NCBI GenBank assembly: GCA_944351415.1
Contig: CALVPQ010000016.1
Span: forward strand, 1-33,601
Direction: 5' to 3'
DNA: 33,601 nt
DNA from: an uncultured Clostridia bacterium
GTDB taxonomy: Bacteria > Bacillota > Clostridia > Christensenellales > UBA1242
A program made the position numbers and the translations under genes. This document shows, one piece after another, positions 6,970 to 15,126 of this stretch (position 1 is the stretch's first letter; every line of letters starts with the position of its first letter). The notes under the pieces were generated by a model that was not told where the DNA came from, made no database searches, and worked only from the letters and a program-made list of their open reading frames with translations.

Positions 6970-9318
6970 TTATTCCCATTTCCAATTAGCAACTTCTGGC
7001 ATATCAACACCATGTTCTGCTATGTATTTTTTGTGTTTTTCAAGAGTTTTAGTAAGTGCTTTTACGAGCTCACTTTCTTTCTCAGTTAAATTTAACTTAT
7101 CAATTACTGAAAGCAAAAGATGATACCTATCAATCTTATTTTGAACACGCATATCAAATGCCGTTGTGATTGTGCCTTCTTCTTGATAACCGTGAACATC
7201 AATATTTTTGTTGTTACGAGTTATTGTTAGCTCATGAATAAGTTTTGGATAGCCGTGGAAATTGAATATTACTGGTTTGTTTTTTGTGAATAGCTTATCA
7301 AATTCACCATCTGTAAGTCCGTGTGGGTGCAAATTATTATTTTCAAGTTTCATAAGGTCAACAACATTTATAAAGCGAACATTTAGAGATGGAAGATATT
7401 TTTTAATTAAAGTTATACAAGCAAGTGCTTCAATTGTTGGAGTATCCCCTGCCGAGGCAATCACTATGTCTGGATTTTTATGGTTATTAACACAAGCCCA
7501 TTCCCACACACTTACACCTTTTGTGCAATGTTCTATTGCGCTTTCCATATCAAGCCACTGATAACTTGGGTGTTTTGATGCAACTATTGCGTTTATATAA
7601 TTTTTACTTGCCTGGCAATGGTCATAACATGAAAGCAAGCAGTTTGCATCTGGTGGAAGATAAATTCTGACTATATCTGCTTTTTTATTGGCAATAAGGT
7701 CTAAAAAGCCTGGTTCTTGATGGGTGTAGCCATTATGGTCTTGTTGCCATACGTTTGATGTTAAAAGAAAATTTAATGATGAAATAGGTTTTCGCCACGG
7801 AAGTTGATTGCAGACCTTAAGCCATTTTGCATGCTGGGATACCATAGAGTCAACAACTCTGATAAAGGCTTCATAGCTTGCAAATACCCCATGTCTGCCA
7901 GTTAAAATATAACCTTCAAGCCAACCTTCGCAGGCATGTTCACTTAGATAGCTATCCATAACTCTGCCAAAATGAGATAAATTTTCATCATTTTCAATAA
8001 TTTTAGCATTAAAATCTCGTTTTTCTGTGTCAAAAACCTGATAAAGCCTGTTTGACATAGCTTCGTCTGGAGAAAAAATCCTATAATTTTTGTTTTCTTT
8101 GTTAAGTTTAAATATATCTCTTATATACCCACTTAAAACAAGCATATCTTGAGCTTTTATGCTTCCTGGTTTCTTAACATCAATAGCATAATCACGGAAG
8201 TTTGGAAGCACTAAGTCTTTTAGCAATAATCCTCCGTTTGTTACTGGATTTGCACTTATTCTTTGCTCGCCCTTTGGTAAGATTGCAGAAATTTCTTCCT
8301 TCAACTTAAAATTTTCAAAGAGTTCTTCTGGTTTATAACTTCTAAGCCAAGTTTCAAGCATTTTTAAATGCTCTTCTTTTTCCATAGAAATTGGCACTTG
8401 ATGTGCTCTGAAAGTGCCTTCAATCTGTTTTCCATCAACTTCCCTTGGTCCTGTCCACCCCTTTGGAGTTCTAAGCACAATCATCGGATAGATTGGACGT
8501 TTTGATAATTTGTTATTTTCGGCATCTTTTTTAATCTTTTTTATGATTTTAATGCAGTTATCCATAGCTTTTGCCATCTTTTGATGCATTTCCATCGGCT
8601 TGCTTCCTTCAACAAAATATGGTTTCCACCCCATGCCCCCAAGATATTTTTTAAGTTCTTCTTTGCTTATTCTTGAAAGAATTGTAGGATTGCTTATTTT
8701 ATATCCATTCAGATGTAATATTGGAAGCACAACTCCATCTGTTTTAGGATTTATAAATTTATTTGATTGCCATGATGTGGCTAGTGGGCCTGTTTCTGCT
8801 TCGCCATCTCCGACAATTACTGCGGCGATAAGTTTTGGGTTGTCTAAAACTGCCCCGAAAGCATGCAGGATTGAATATCCAAGTTCTCCGCCTTCATGCA
8901 TAGACCCCGGAGTTTCTGGTGCAACATGGCTAGATACACCACAAGGAAAAGAAAATTGTTTGCAAAATTTTTTAATTCCCTTTTCATCTTGCCCAATTTC
9001 TGGATAAACTTCACTATATCTTCCTTCTAAATAACTGTTTGAAAGAAAAAAGTTTCCACCATGCCCTGGACCTGAGATTAATATCATGTTAAGATTATAT
9101 TTTGTTATCACCCTATCAAGATGGGCATAGACAAAATTTTGCCCTGGAACTGTTCCCCAATGCCCAACAATCTTTTTCTTTATATCCTTTTTTTCAAGGG
9201 GTCTTGTTAAAAGTGGATTATCAAGAAGATAAAGTTGTGCCGCTGATAGATAATTGCAAGCTCTAAAATATTTATCTAAAATTTTTAAATAACTTTTGCT
9301 ATTATAATTTGTTTTCAT
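6970..9318 (-). CDS. xfp: phosphoketolase
   Basis: This thiamine-diphosphate enzyme cleaves xylulose-5-phosphate (and, in many members, fructose-6-phosphate) with phosphate to acetyl phosphate and a shorter sugar phosphate. It is the key step of the phosphoketolase route of sugar fermentation. The 782 residues match the usual length of about 790. Visible family marks are GHWGTVPGQNFVYAHL (about 52-67), ISGPGHGG (about 81-88), the TPP-binding VGDGEAETGPLATSW (about 169-183), the pyrimidine-domain segment around DEAMSNRL and the QEPGFLDL loop. Start: TTGGAGAA precedes the ATG. A predicted promoter at 9448-9476 gives a leader of about 120 nt that contains imperfect hairpins. Single-gene unit; cytoplasmic. 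Confidence 0.95.
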   Translation of the reverse strand: MKTNYNSKSYLKILDKYFRACNYLSAAQLYLLDNPLLTRPLEKKDIKKKIVGHWGTVPGQNFVYAHLDRVITKYNLNMILISGPGHGGNFFLSNSYLEGRYSEVYPEIGQDEKGIKKFCKQFSFPCGVSSHVAPETPGSMHEGGELGYSILHAFGAVLDNPKLIAAVIVGDGEAETGPLATSWQSNKFINPKTDGVVLPILHLNGYKISNPTILSRISKEELKKYLGGMGWKPYFVEGSKPMEMHQKMAKAMDNCIKIIKKIKKDAENNKLSKRPIYPMIVLRTPKGWTGPREVDGKQIEGTFRAHQVPISMEKEEHLKMLETWLRSYKPEELFENFKLKEEISAILPKGEQRISANPVTNGGLLLKDLVLPNFRDYAIDVKKPGSIKAQDMLVLSGYIRDIFKLNKENKNYRIFSPDEAMSNRLYQVFDTEKRDFNAKIIENDENLSHFGRVMDSYLSEHACEGWLEGYILTGRHGVFASYEAFIRVVDSMVSQHAKWLKVCNQLPWRKPISSLNFLLTSNVWQQDHNGYTHQEPGFLDLIANKKADIVRIYLPPDANCLLSCYDHCQASKNYINAIVASKHPSYQWLDMESAIEHCTKGVSVWEWACVNNHKNPDIVIASAGDTPTIEALACITLIKKYLPSLNVRFINVVDLMKLENNNLHPHGLTDGEFDKLFTKNKPVIFNFHGYPKLIHELTITRNNKNIDVHGYQEEGTITTAFDMRVQNKIDRYHLLLSVIDKLNLTEKESELVKALTKTLEKHKKYIAEHGVDMPEVANWKWE

Positions 9319-9374
9319 AAGTTCTCCAATTTATTTTTAAAAAAAATTTTTCCCTTTAATTTTTATTATGTAGC

Positions 9375-9441
9375 TATCGCCAAGCATCTTGAGAAGCTGA
9401 TATTAATTTAAACTGTGCTTGGGCAAGCATTAGCATGGCTT
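9375..9441 (-). promoter_or_regulatory. structured leader of phosphoketolase mRNA
   Basis: The predicted leader contains TGCTTGGGCAAGCA (9416-9429), which can fold on itself. A competing pairing joins CCAAGCA (9380-9386) to TGCTTGG (9416-9422). Two mutually exclusive helices are what a regulated leader might use, but no T-run or known riboswitch consensus is seen. Confidence 0.3.
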
Positions 9442-9447
9442 AAATCT

Positions 9448-9476
9448 ACTATAATTTTATATCAGTAAAATTTTAA
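9448..9476 (-). promoter_or_regulatory. candidate phosphoketolase promoter
   Basis: Minus-strand TTAAAA (9471-9476), 17 nt, TATAGT (9448-9453). The -10 is good, the -35 weak. Confidence 0.45.
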
Positions 9477-9516
9477 CATCACATATTCTTTATTATTTTA
9501 TGTTTTTTTATGATTT

Positions 9517-10119
9517 TTAGCCATTTATTTGATTATTTTGCTGTTCCCTTAACAATTTAATATAACACTGATAACACATACTTTCGTATCTTTCATCAGC
9601 ACCAATCATAATTTCATCACCTTCTGTGGCAATCTTTCCATCAACATATCTAACGTTGACTGTTGCCTTTCTTCCACATCTGCAAATACATTTTATTTCC
9701 ATAAGTGAATCAGCAAGTTCAACAAGGCGTTTGCTTCCTTCAAAGAGTTCAGTTTTATAATTTGTTAGAAGCCCGTAGCAAAGAACTGGAAATTTAGTTG
9801 AAAGGTCCTTTAATTGTTCAACCTGTTTTTTAGTAAGAAATTGACATTCATCAACAATTATCACATCTTTTTCCCGTTCTATTTGATATTTTTTGCAAAT
9901 TTCAAAAAAATTGTCTTCTTTTTTAAATTCATAGCACTCACTTTTAAGCCCTATTCTGCTCCATACCATTGGTGTGTTTCCCTCAATATGTCTTGTATCT
10001 AAAATAGGCTTAAAAAGAAAAACCCTAAAATCCTTTTGCTCGTAATTAAATTTACACATAAGTGCCTGAGCTGTTTTACTGCTTCCCATAGCACCATATT
10101 TAAAATATAGTTTGCCCAT
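9517..10119 (-). CDS. tdk: thymidine kinase, type II
   Basis: The enzyme phosphorylates thymidine with ATP to salvage dTMP, acting in the cytoplasm as a tetramer in known members. The 200 residues include the Walker A loop G9-A-M-G-S-S-K-T16, a Walker B/catalytic segment VIIVDECQFL with D90 and the catalytic base E91, and zinc-site cysteines in CICRCGRKA (about 145-153) and MCYQCY (about 183-188). A later GADERYESMC stretch forms the lasso loop over the base. Length matches the family. AAGGAG precedes the ATG. The promoter at 10137-10165 predicts a leader of only about 11 nt. Confidence 0.93.
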   Translation of the reverse strand: MGKLYFKYGAMGSSKTAQALMCKFNYEQKDFRVFLFKPILDTRHIEGNTPMVWSRIGLKSECYEFKKEDNFFEICKKYQIEREKDVIIVDECQFLTKKQVEQLKDLSTKFPVLCYGLLTNYKTELFEGSKRLVELADSLMEIKCICRCGRKATVNVRYVDGKIATEGDEIMIGADERYESMCYQCYIKLLREQQNNQING

Positions 10120-10136
10120 TTCTGCTCCTTGAAATT

Positions 10137-10165
10137 ATTTTATACTTTAGAAAAAGTCTTGTCAA
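10137..10165 (-). promoter_or_regulatory. tdk promoter
   Basis: Minus-strand TTGACA (10160-10165), 17 nt, TAAAAT (10137-10142). The start is predicted near 10130, 11 nt before the ATG. Confidence 0.7.
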
Positions 10166-10235
10166 ATATATAGAGAAAAATATATAAAACTTCTTTTTAT
10201 TGATATTTCTAACTTTGCAAAAACTAATATCATTA

Positions 10236-10266
10236 AAAAATAGGAATTTAGGTAACTCCTATTTTT
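10236..10266 (-). terminator. terminator of RNase R gene
   Basis: AAAAATAGGA (10236-10245) pairs with TCCTATTTTT (10257-10266) over an 11-nt loop. On the minus strand the hairpin runs into a U-rich tail behind the RNase R stop. Confidence 0.75.
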
Positions 10267-10321
10267 CTTACTGAAACTTACTTTTAGCCTGGGAAACTGT
10301 TAAAAAATTATTTTCAACTTT

Positions 10322-13183
10322 CTAAACTCTCTCCATTCCGCCACCCTGTTCTTTCTCACTTTCAATCAAAGGTTCTGACTCTTCAATATCAATATTTTCT
10401 AAGTCATAGTAATCAAAATATCCTTTTTCGCGTTGTTCTATTTTCTTCTTTTTATGCTGTCTATTCTGTAACTTATTTGCCAAATATGCTTCACGACTAC
10501 CTAAATCATCAACAATACCTTCCATTTTTAGCTGTTTTTTAAATTTAAAGCCATACTGGACTTCTTTTTCCTCTAATTTTGCTGTGTCTTCTTGATGTTT
10601 TTTGCAATAAAGCATATTTTTAAGCATTTTTTCTCGCTTACTACTAACCCCTCCACGTGAAGCTGTGAAATCAGGTGAAATAGGTGTTGTGAAACTTGGC
10701 GACTGTTCTTCCTTTGTTTCAATAATCCGACTTAAATCAAGACTTCCTGTGATTTGCCTTGTTACTCTATTGCTCTCTGTAACTTTAAAGGTAAGTTCTT
10801 GACATACTGTTAAAATTGGCAAGTTTGTATTCTTATTTACTATAGCGCTTCCATAAGGTGTGATTGCAACTTTTTTGGTTGTTATATTTTTATATGCAAG
10901 CACATCAACAAGTGGAATTTGCACTCTTATACCCTTATCTTCATTTTCAACTATCACAACAATATCTTCTGCCCCTATATCCTTTTTGTCAGCAAGTTTT
11001 CTGAATGAACAAATACGACCTTTCATTACTTCATTCAAATGATGAGTGCAATATATTGCTGAGTTGAGTTGATTAAATTCTCGCTCTGATAAATCAACCG
11101 CATCTTGCATTTGATTTGCCCATAATGCAATATCTCGAACAATTTGCTCGTCGAGCATTTTGCCACCATGAAGATAGGCTAAGATATTATAATGTGTTAC
11201 GTAGTCAGTTATCCTTCTGATTGGTGACGTAGTATGAGAATAGTGTTCGCTTTGCAACCCAAAGTGACTTATTTTTCTATCAAGTTTTCTAATAGCATCA
11301 TGCATGATATTCCCTGTTACAATATCTTGTTTTCTATCAAAATTAACTTTAACCTCTCCGCCACCATTCTTTGCTATAGCTTGGGCTCTTCCTGGCTTGC
11401 CTACAAGTTTAACATCTTCTGGATTGGGAGTATTGCAATATTTTGCCTTACTTTGCATTCTTACAAGAAAATTATTAACAATCTTTTCTTTATCTGTCCC
11501 TTTGACACTTGCAATAATTGTTTTTATTGCCATTGGTGAAAGGTCGCCTTCAAATGGGATTTTTAAATATCCAAAAAATTCCTGTGCTTGGTCTATTTTG
11601 CTCTCGTTAGGCTCCTCATGCACTCGATATATATTAGGTATACCATTTTTAAGAGCAAATTCTGCTGATGCTTCGTTTGCCGTGACCATAAAAGCTTCAA
11701 TTACGTTATGATATGGTATGTGTGGCTCTTTTGTGATGTCAACTATGTCAGACATATCTTCATTTAGTGCCACATTGTATTCATTGTTAGAATCAAATTT
11801 TAGCTGATTTCTTTTATTCAAGCCCTGCCATAAAATATCAGATGCAACCTTATTCATAACAACCTGTTCTTCGCGTGATAGCGACTGACCTTTCTTACAC
11901 TTTTCAAAAAGTGCTAGCCCTGTAACTTCGCTATGTTCATCACAAATCTCTTGTGCCCTTTCATAACTAAATTTTTCTTTACTTTCAATAACCGCGTCCA
12001 TAATACTGCTGGAAATTGGCTCGCCATTTTTTATATCAACCACAGTTTTAACAACAAAAGCGAGTCGTGGAACGTTTGGATTGAGGGAACAAATATTTGT
12101 TGAAAGTTCTGGTGGCAATATGTTATATGCCTTATTTGGTGCATAAGTTGTGAAACCTGCTTGAATATATCGTTTGCCAATTTCGCTGTTGAGCTTTACA
12201 TATTTTGTTACATTTGCAACTGCAACATAAACAACTAGGTTGCCATTTTCGTCAAAGGTTGAATAAATTGCATCGTCCATATCCTTACAAGTTGCTGGGT
12301 CTGTTGTTGTGAAATTTAACCCGCGAAGGTCAACAATTTGTGGCTTACCAGTGTCTAAAGTTTGACGTTGCCCTAATTTTATTAATTCATATTTTGATAA
12401 ATCAACTTCCGTTGGAATTTTTTCTAATTCTTTTTGCACCTTTTCATCGCTAAAACTCATAATTGCGCCATGGCTTTCTGCAATTGCATCATATTCGGCT
12501 ATTGGGTTGCCAGCATCACCCTTTATTTCTTGCAGAAAACCCACCGCCTGTTCTGTTTCTGTTTCGTCACTGATGAGCTGCATTGTGCAAATCTTATCTT
12601 GAAATTTTGCCATTGTTTTTCTATCATTAACAATAAAAATAGGCTTTCTAAATCTTCTTTGTGCATTCGGAAGAAATACAAGTTCATCATGACTTGTTTT
12701 CATAACTCTGCCATAGACAATATTAGAAATACCTACTTTTTCTAGTATATTTTCAGTTTGTTCTTGTTTTTCAGTTTGAGCTAGCCCCAAAATAAAAGAG
12801 CGCTCTTCAACTTTTCCTTTCATTGGAAAATAATAGGTGCCAACATTTACACGACTATTTTGTGGAATACCTACGGCATCTCTTCTATCAATATAATATT
12901 GATGACTATCCCCATCAAATAAAAGATAGCTTGAGCCATTAGTTTGAATAAATTTTGCCTGTCTAACGGTGGAAGGATTGATATTAATTTGTTTATCCCT
13001 TAAAATAAGCCTTCCTTCTTTAATTAAATCGCTTATCGCTTTATTGATTTTGGTTCTTGATGATGCAACTTTTGCTTTACGTAAACGTTCTTTAACCGTT
13101 TCAATATCTCCTGGCTGTTGAGCAATAGCCCTAAACACCCTTTCTTGGATTATAATTTCTTTGTTTTGTCTTTTGTCTACCAT
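10322..13183 (-). CDS. rnr: ribonuclease R
   Basis: A 3'-to-5' exoribonuclease that degrades structured RNA and helps in trans-translation clean-up and rRNA decay. Domains in order: N-terminal winged helix (about 8-65, ERVFRAIAQQPGDIETVKERL), cold-shock OB folds (about 80-230), the RNB catalytic domain (about 280-640) with the Asp-rich active site TDPATCKDMDDAIY, and an S1 domain (about 735-820). The later RNB motif SHTTSPIRRITDYVTH is also present. At 953 residues it is longer than usual (about 720-810) because of a highly charged, Lys/Glu-rich C-terminal tail from about 825 on. GAGGG lies 9 nt before the ATG. Monocistronic with its own terminator. Confidence 0.93.
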   Translation of the reverse strand: MVDKRQNKEIIIQERVFRAIAQQPGDIETVKERLRKAKVASSRTKINKAISDLIKEGRLILRDKQININPSTVRQAKFIQTNGSSYLLFDGDSHQYYIDRRDAVGIPQNSRVNVGTYYFPMKGKVEERSFILGLAQTEKQEQTENILEKVGISNIVYGRVMKTSHDELVFLPNAQRRFRKPIFIVNDRKTMAKFQDKICTMQLISDETETEQAVGFLQEIKGDAGNPIAEYDAIAESHGAIMSFSDEKVQKELEKIPTEVDLSKYELIKLGQRQTLDTGKPQIVDLRGLNFTTTDPATCKDMDDAIYSTFDENGNLVVYVAVANVTKYVKLNSEIGKRYIQAGFTTYAPNKAYNILPPELSTNICSLNPNVPRLAFVVKTVVDIKNGEPISSSIMDAVIESKEKFSYERAQEICDEHSEVTGLALFEKCKKGQSLSREEQVVMNKVASDILWQGLNKRNQLKFDSNNEYNVALNEDMSDIVDITKEPHIPYHNVIEAFMVTANEASAEFALKNGIPNIYRVHEEPNESKIDQAQEFFGYLKIPFEGDLSPMAIKTIIASVKGTDKEKIVNNFLVRMQSKAKYCNTPNPEDVKLVGKPGRAQAIAKNGGGEVKVNFDRKQDIVTGNIMHDAIRKLDRKISHFGLQSEHYSHTTSPIRRITDYVTHYNILAYLHGGKMLDEQIVRDIALWANQMQDAVDLSEREFNQLNSAIYCTHHLNEVMKGRICSFRKLADKKDIGAEDIVVIVENEDKGIRVQIPLVDVLAYKNITTKKVAITPYGSAIVNKNTNLPILTVCQELTFKVTESNRVTRQITGSLDLSRIIETKEEQSPSFTTPISPDFTASRGGVSSKREKMLKNMLYCKKHQEDTAKLEEKEVQYGFKFKKQLKMEGIVDDLGSREAYLANKLQNRQHKKKKIEQREKGYFDYYDLENIDIEESEPLIESEKEQGGGMERV

Positions 13184-13355
13184 ATTTCACATTCCCTCAT
13201 TTCTAGAATAGCACATAATGTTTATATTCACAAACAACAATTTAATTTTTTTTATTATTTTTTTTAAACTTTTCTTATATAATACTTAATTTCATTATTT
13301 GTGAAAAAATAACTGCCTTTCTAAAAAAAATTGTGCTTGATTTTTGACTTTTTTG

Positions 13356-13364
13356 TGATAGAAT
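13356..13364 (+). promoter_or_regulatory. extended -10 promoter, leaderless arrangement
   Basis: TGATAGAAT (13356-13364) is an extended -10; TTGATT (13337-13342) can serve as a weak -35 at 16 nt. The -10 ends 7 nt before the ATG at 13372 and no Shine-Dalgarno is present. Confidence 0.6.
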
Positions 13365-13371
13365 AGATGCT

Positions 13372-13974
13372 ATGAAAACTATAATCTATATTGACTATAA
13401 TAACACAATTGAAGATATATACCTTAAAAGACGCGGATATAAATATTTTAAAGCTATTTCAAGACTTGCTGCCCTTTGCAAGGAAGAACTTGAAATATAT
13501 GTTATCACAAAGGCTAGAGTTACACTTGAAGAAGATTTATTTGACCTTATTTATTTTATGCCTGACAATCAGCGTAAGTTTTATAAAGGACTTATAAAAA
13601 ATGGAGGAGAAACCCTTACTTTTATTGAGCATGGCAAAGATGGAATCGTTGAACTTGGACAGACAATCTATCTAGGTGGCAAAACTAAGCTTGACGGAGT
13701 GGAACTTTCAAGGCAAATTATTGATAAAGATAACTCTGCAAACCTATACCTTTTTATTGGAGATGATAAAGATGCCGATGTTCAGATGATTGAAGCAAAA
13801 GTTAAATGCAAAAAATATATGGTTCTTGCAAATAATCGCCGATACGTTCCGCAAATTGAAAATGTTATTAAAACATCAAAACATAGCTATGGTGTTGCAG
13901 CGGCAATAAACAAAGTTTGCGATGAAATTGAGTGCGAACTTAAAAGAGGTCAACAGGAACATGAAAGGGAGTAA
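13372..13974 (+). CDS. HAD-like protein of unknown function
   Basis: The 200 residues resemble a haloacid-dehalogenase fold. The first strand ends in IYIDYNNTI with D8 at the nucleophile position, Asn10 where most phosphatases have the general-acid Asp, and Thr12. An FIGDDKDADVQMIEAK segment (about 127-142) resembles the acidic motif IV. Between them are ITKARV (a plausible motif II) and a Lys near GGKTKLDG. The Asp-to-Asn change suggests altered or lost phosphatase activity, or a binding role. It lies between RNase R and the Crp/Fnr gene and has its own predicted leaderless promoter. Cytoplasmic; family assignment is moderate. Confidence 0.6.
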   Translation: MKTIIYIDYNNTIEDIYLKRRGYKYFKAISRLAALCKEELEIYVITKARVTLEEDLFDLIYFMPDNQRKFYKGLIKNGGETLTFIEHGKDGIVELGQTIYLGGKTKLDGVELSRQIIDKDNSANLYLFIGDDKDADVQMIEAKVKCKKYMVLANNRRYVPQIENVIKTSKHSYGVAAAINKVCDEIECELKRGQQEHERE

Positions 13975-14280
13975 AAACATAAACCTTTAGTTTGAAAATT
14001 AAGTGTTTATATTTTTAGTCTACACAATTTTTGGCATTATTTGTTTTAGTTTAGAACATACAGTAAAACTTTGACAAATTGAAAGAATCTTAAAATCACT
14101 TAATTGAATAATTGTTAAAAGTTAAATTTGAAAAATTGAATATTTTTTAAAAGTTAAATTTAAAAACTGAAATAAAGTAATTCTTTTTAGAGCATCTACT
14201 GAATTAACTGTCTGACATTTTTGCCTGAAAGTTCTGAACATCTTTCTTTCTGATAATGATAAATTATAACTTACAATTAT
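13975..14280. other. AT-rich intergenic stretch with a short direct repeat
   Basis: No gene is seen. TTAAAAGTTAAATTT occurs twice, at 14115-14129 and 14147-14161, exactly 32 bp apart. No convincing terminator follows the HAD-like gene. Confidence 0.5.
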
Positions 14281-14316
14281 AAAAAATCTCAAGGTTTGAT
14301 GCCTTGAGTTTTTTTA
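14281..14316. terminator. terminator of Crp/Fnr gene
   Basis: CTCAAGG (14288-14294) pairs with CCTTGAG (14302-14308), flanked by A6 and T7 runs, so it is functional for the minus-strand gene and possibly in both directions. Confidence 0.85.
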
Positions 14317-14328
14317 GTTTTATGTTTC

Positions 14329-14991
14329 CTATCCTTTCTTTATATGATAGTGTTTTTTATCAAAGTCAATCAGCCCTTCTTCGCGAAGACGTGAAAGTGT
14401 GGTTGAAAGTGCACTTCGGTCAACCGACAGGTAGTTTGCAAGTTCTGTTTTATTATATGGTATATCAAAATACAACGAGCCTGCCTTTTTGCTTTGTGCT
14501 TGTAAATATGCAAGCACCTTTTCTTTTATATTCTTCTTTGATAGCAGTTTAAGCTTTTCAGTAAGCTCATAGTTCCGCTCTATCACCATCTGCACAAGGT
14601 GGCGGACTATTATATCATGTCTTTTACATTTATTTTCACAAGGTGTGAGAAGGCGGTGTCTATTCATCAGCATGACAAGGCAGTTCTCAGTTGCAGTTAA
14701 AGTATCTTTATATGTAGTCTCTCCCATGAAGCCATTTTCCACCCCATAGATGTCTCCAGCCTTAAACTTTGTGATAAGAGAAATGTCGCCAAAGGGGTCA
14801 ATATTTTCAAGTTTTGCCCCTCCTTTTAGAAGCATTACTACATCTTCCACAGGCTGTCCTTGAGCAATTATAGTGTCATTTTTGTTATAATTTCTAAACT
14901 TTATCTTCAAACAATATGCCAGTGCCTGCATATCAAATTCGCTAATTTCAGCAAAAATTTTGGTCTTTTGAATTTCTGAAAAATTTTCCAT
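14329..14991 (-). CDS. Crp/Fnr-family transcription regulator
   Basis: The 220-residue protein has an N-terminal cyclic-nucleotide-binding-like beta roll (about 10-120; FRNYNKNDTIIAQGQPVEDVVMLLKGG, then FKAGDIYG). A dimer helix follows (about 125-150) and a C-terminal winged helix with recognition segment NKTELANYLSVDRSALSTTLSRLREEGLI (about 178-207). Cysteines near CENKCK (about 122-127) are notable, but the N-terminal Fnr iron-sulfur cluster pattern is absent. The frame extends to 15051, but the ATG at 14991 has GAGGTG just upstream and aligns with the family start. It is divergent from nrdD; the palindrome between them fits its operator. The effector is unknown. Confidence 0.88.
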   Translation of the reverse strand: MENFSEIQKTKIFAEISEFDMQALAYCLKIKFRNYNKNDTIIAQGQPVEDVVMLLKGGAKLENIDPFGDISLITKFKAGDIYGVENGFMGETTYKDTLTATENCLVMLMNRHRLLTPCENKCKRHDIIVRHLVQMVIERNYELTEKLKLLSKKNIKEKVLAYLQAQSKKAGSLYFDIPYNKTELANYLSVDRSALSTTLSRLREEGLIDFDKKHYHIKKG

Positions 14992-15004
14992 AAACACCTC
15001 AAAA

Positions 15005-15020
15005 TGTTGTAAAAACAACA
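15005..15020. promoter_or_regulatory. palindromic Crp/Fnr-type operator
   Basis: TGTTGT-AAAA-ACAACA is a perfect 16 bp inverted repeat with a 4-bp spacer, as in Fnr-type sites. Its centre (15012.5) is at -41.5 relative to the predicted nrdD start (15054). On the other side it falls just downstream of the predicted crp start (about 15028). This suggests activation of nrdD and autorepression. Confidence 0.65.
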
Positions 15021-15034
15021 CAATTTCTAAAAAA

Positions 15035-15063
15035 AGTGTAGTATAATTCACTTAGAAAGTCAA
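15035..15063 (-). promoter_or_regulatory. candidate promoter of Crp/Fnr gene
   Basis: Minus-strand TTGACT (15058-15063), 17 nt, TACACT (15035-15040). It overlaps the nrdD -10 region, so the two promoters would compete. Confidence 0.45.
15042..15047 (+). promoter_or_regulatory. nrdD -10 box without -35
   Basis: A consensus TATAAT with no recognisable -35 hexamer 16-18 nt upstream; that space is taken by the palindrome at 15005-15020. This is typical of an activator-dependent promoter. Confidence 0.6.
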
Positions 15064-15126
15064 GGAAAGCACAAAAATTTATAAAAATTCTATTTTTCGA
15101 GCTTTGACGGACTTAAGGAGGAAAAC

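Noticed and set aside
9371..9465. Possible fifth cloverleaf element upstream of phosphoketolase
   Set aside because: CTGATAT/ATATCAG could be an outer stem and TGCTTGGGCAAGCA an inner hairpin, but the other two hairpins are only 3-5 bp and large parts stay unpaired. It does not match the other four.
14992..15051. 20-residue N-terminal extension of the Crp/Fnr protein
   Set aside because: It covers the palindrome and promoter region; the ATG at 14991 has GAGGTG and fits the family length.
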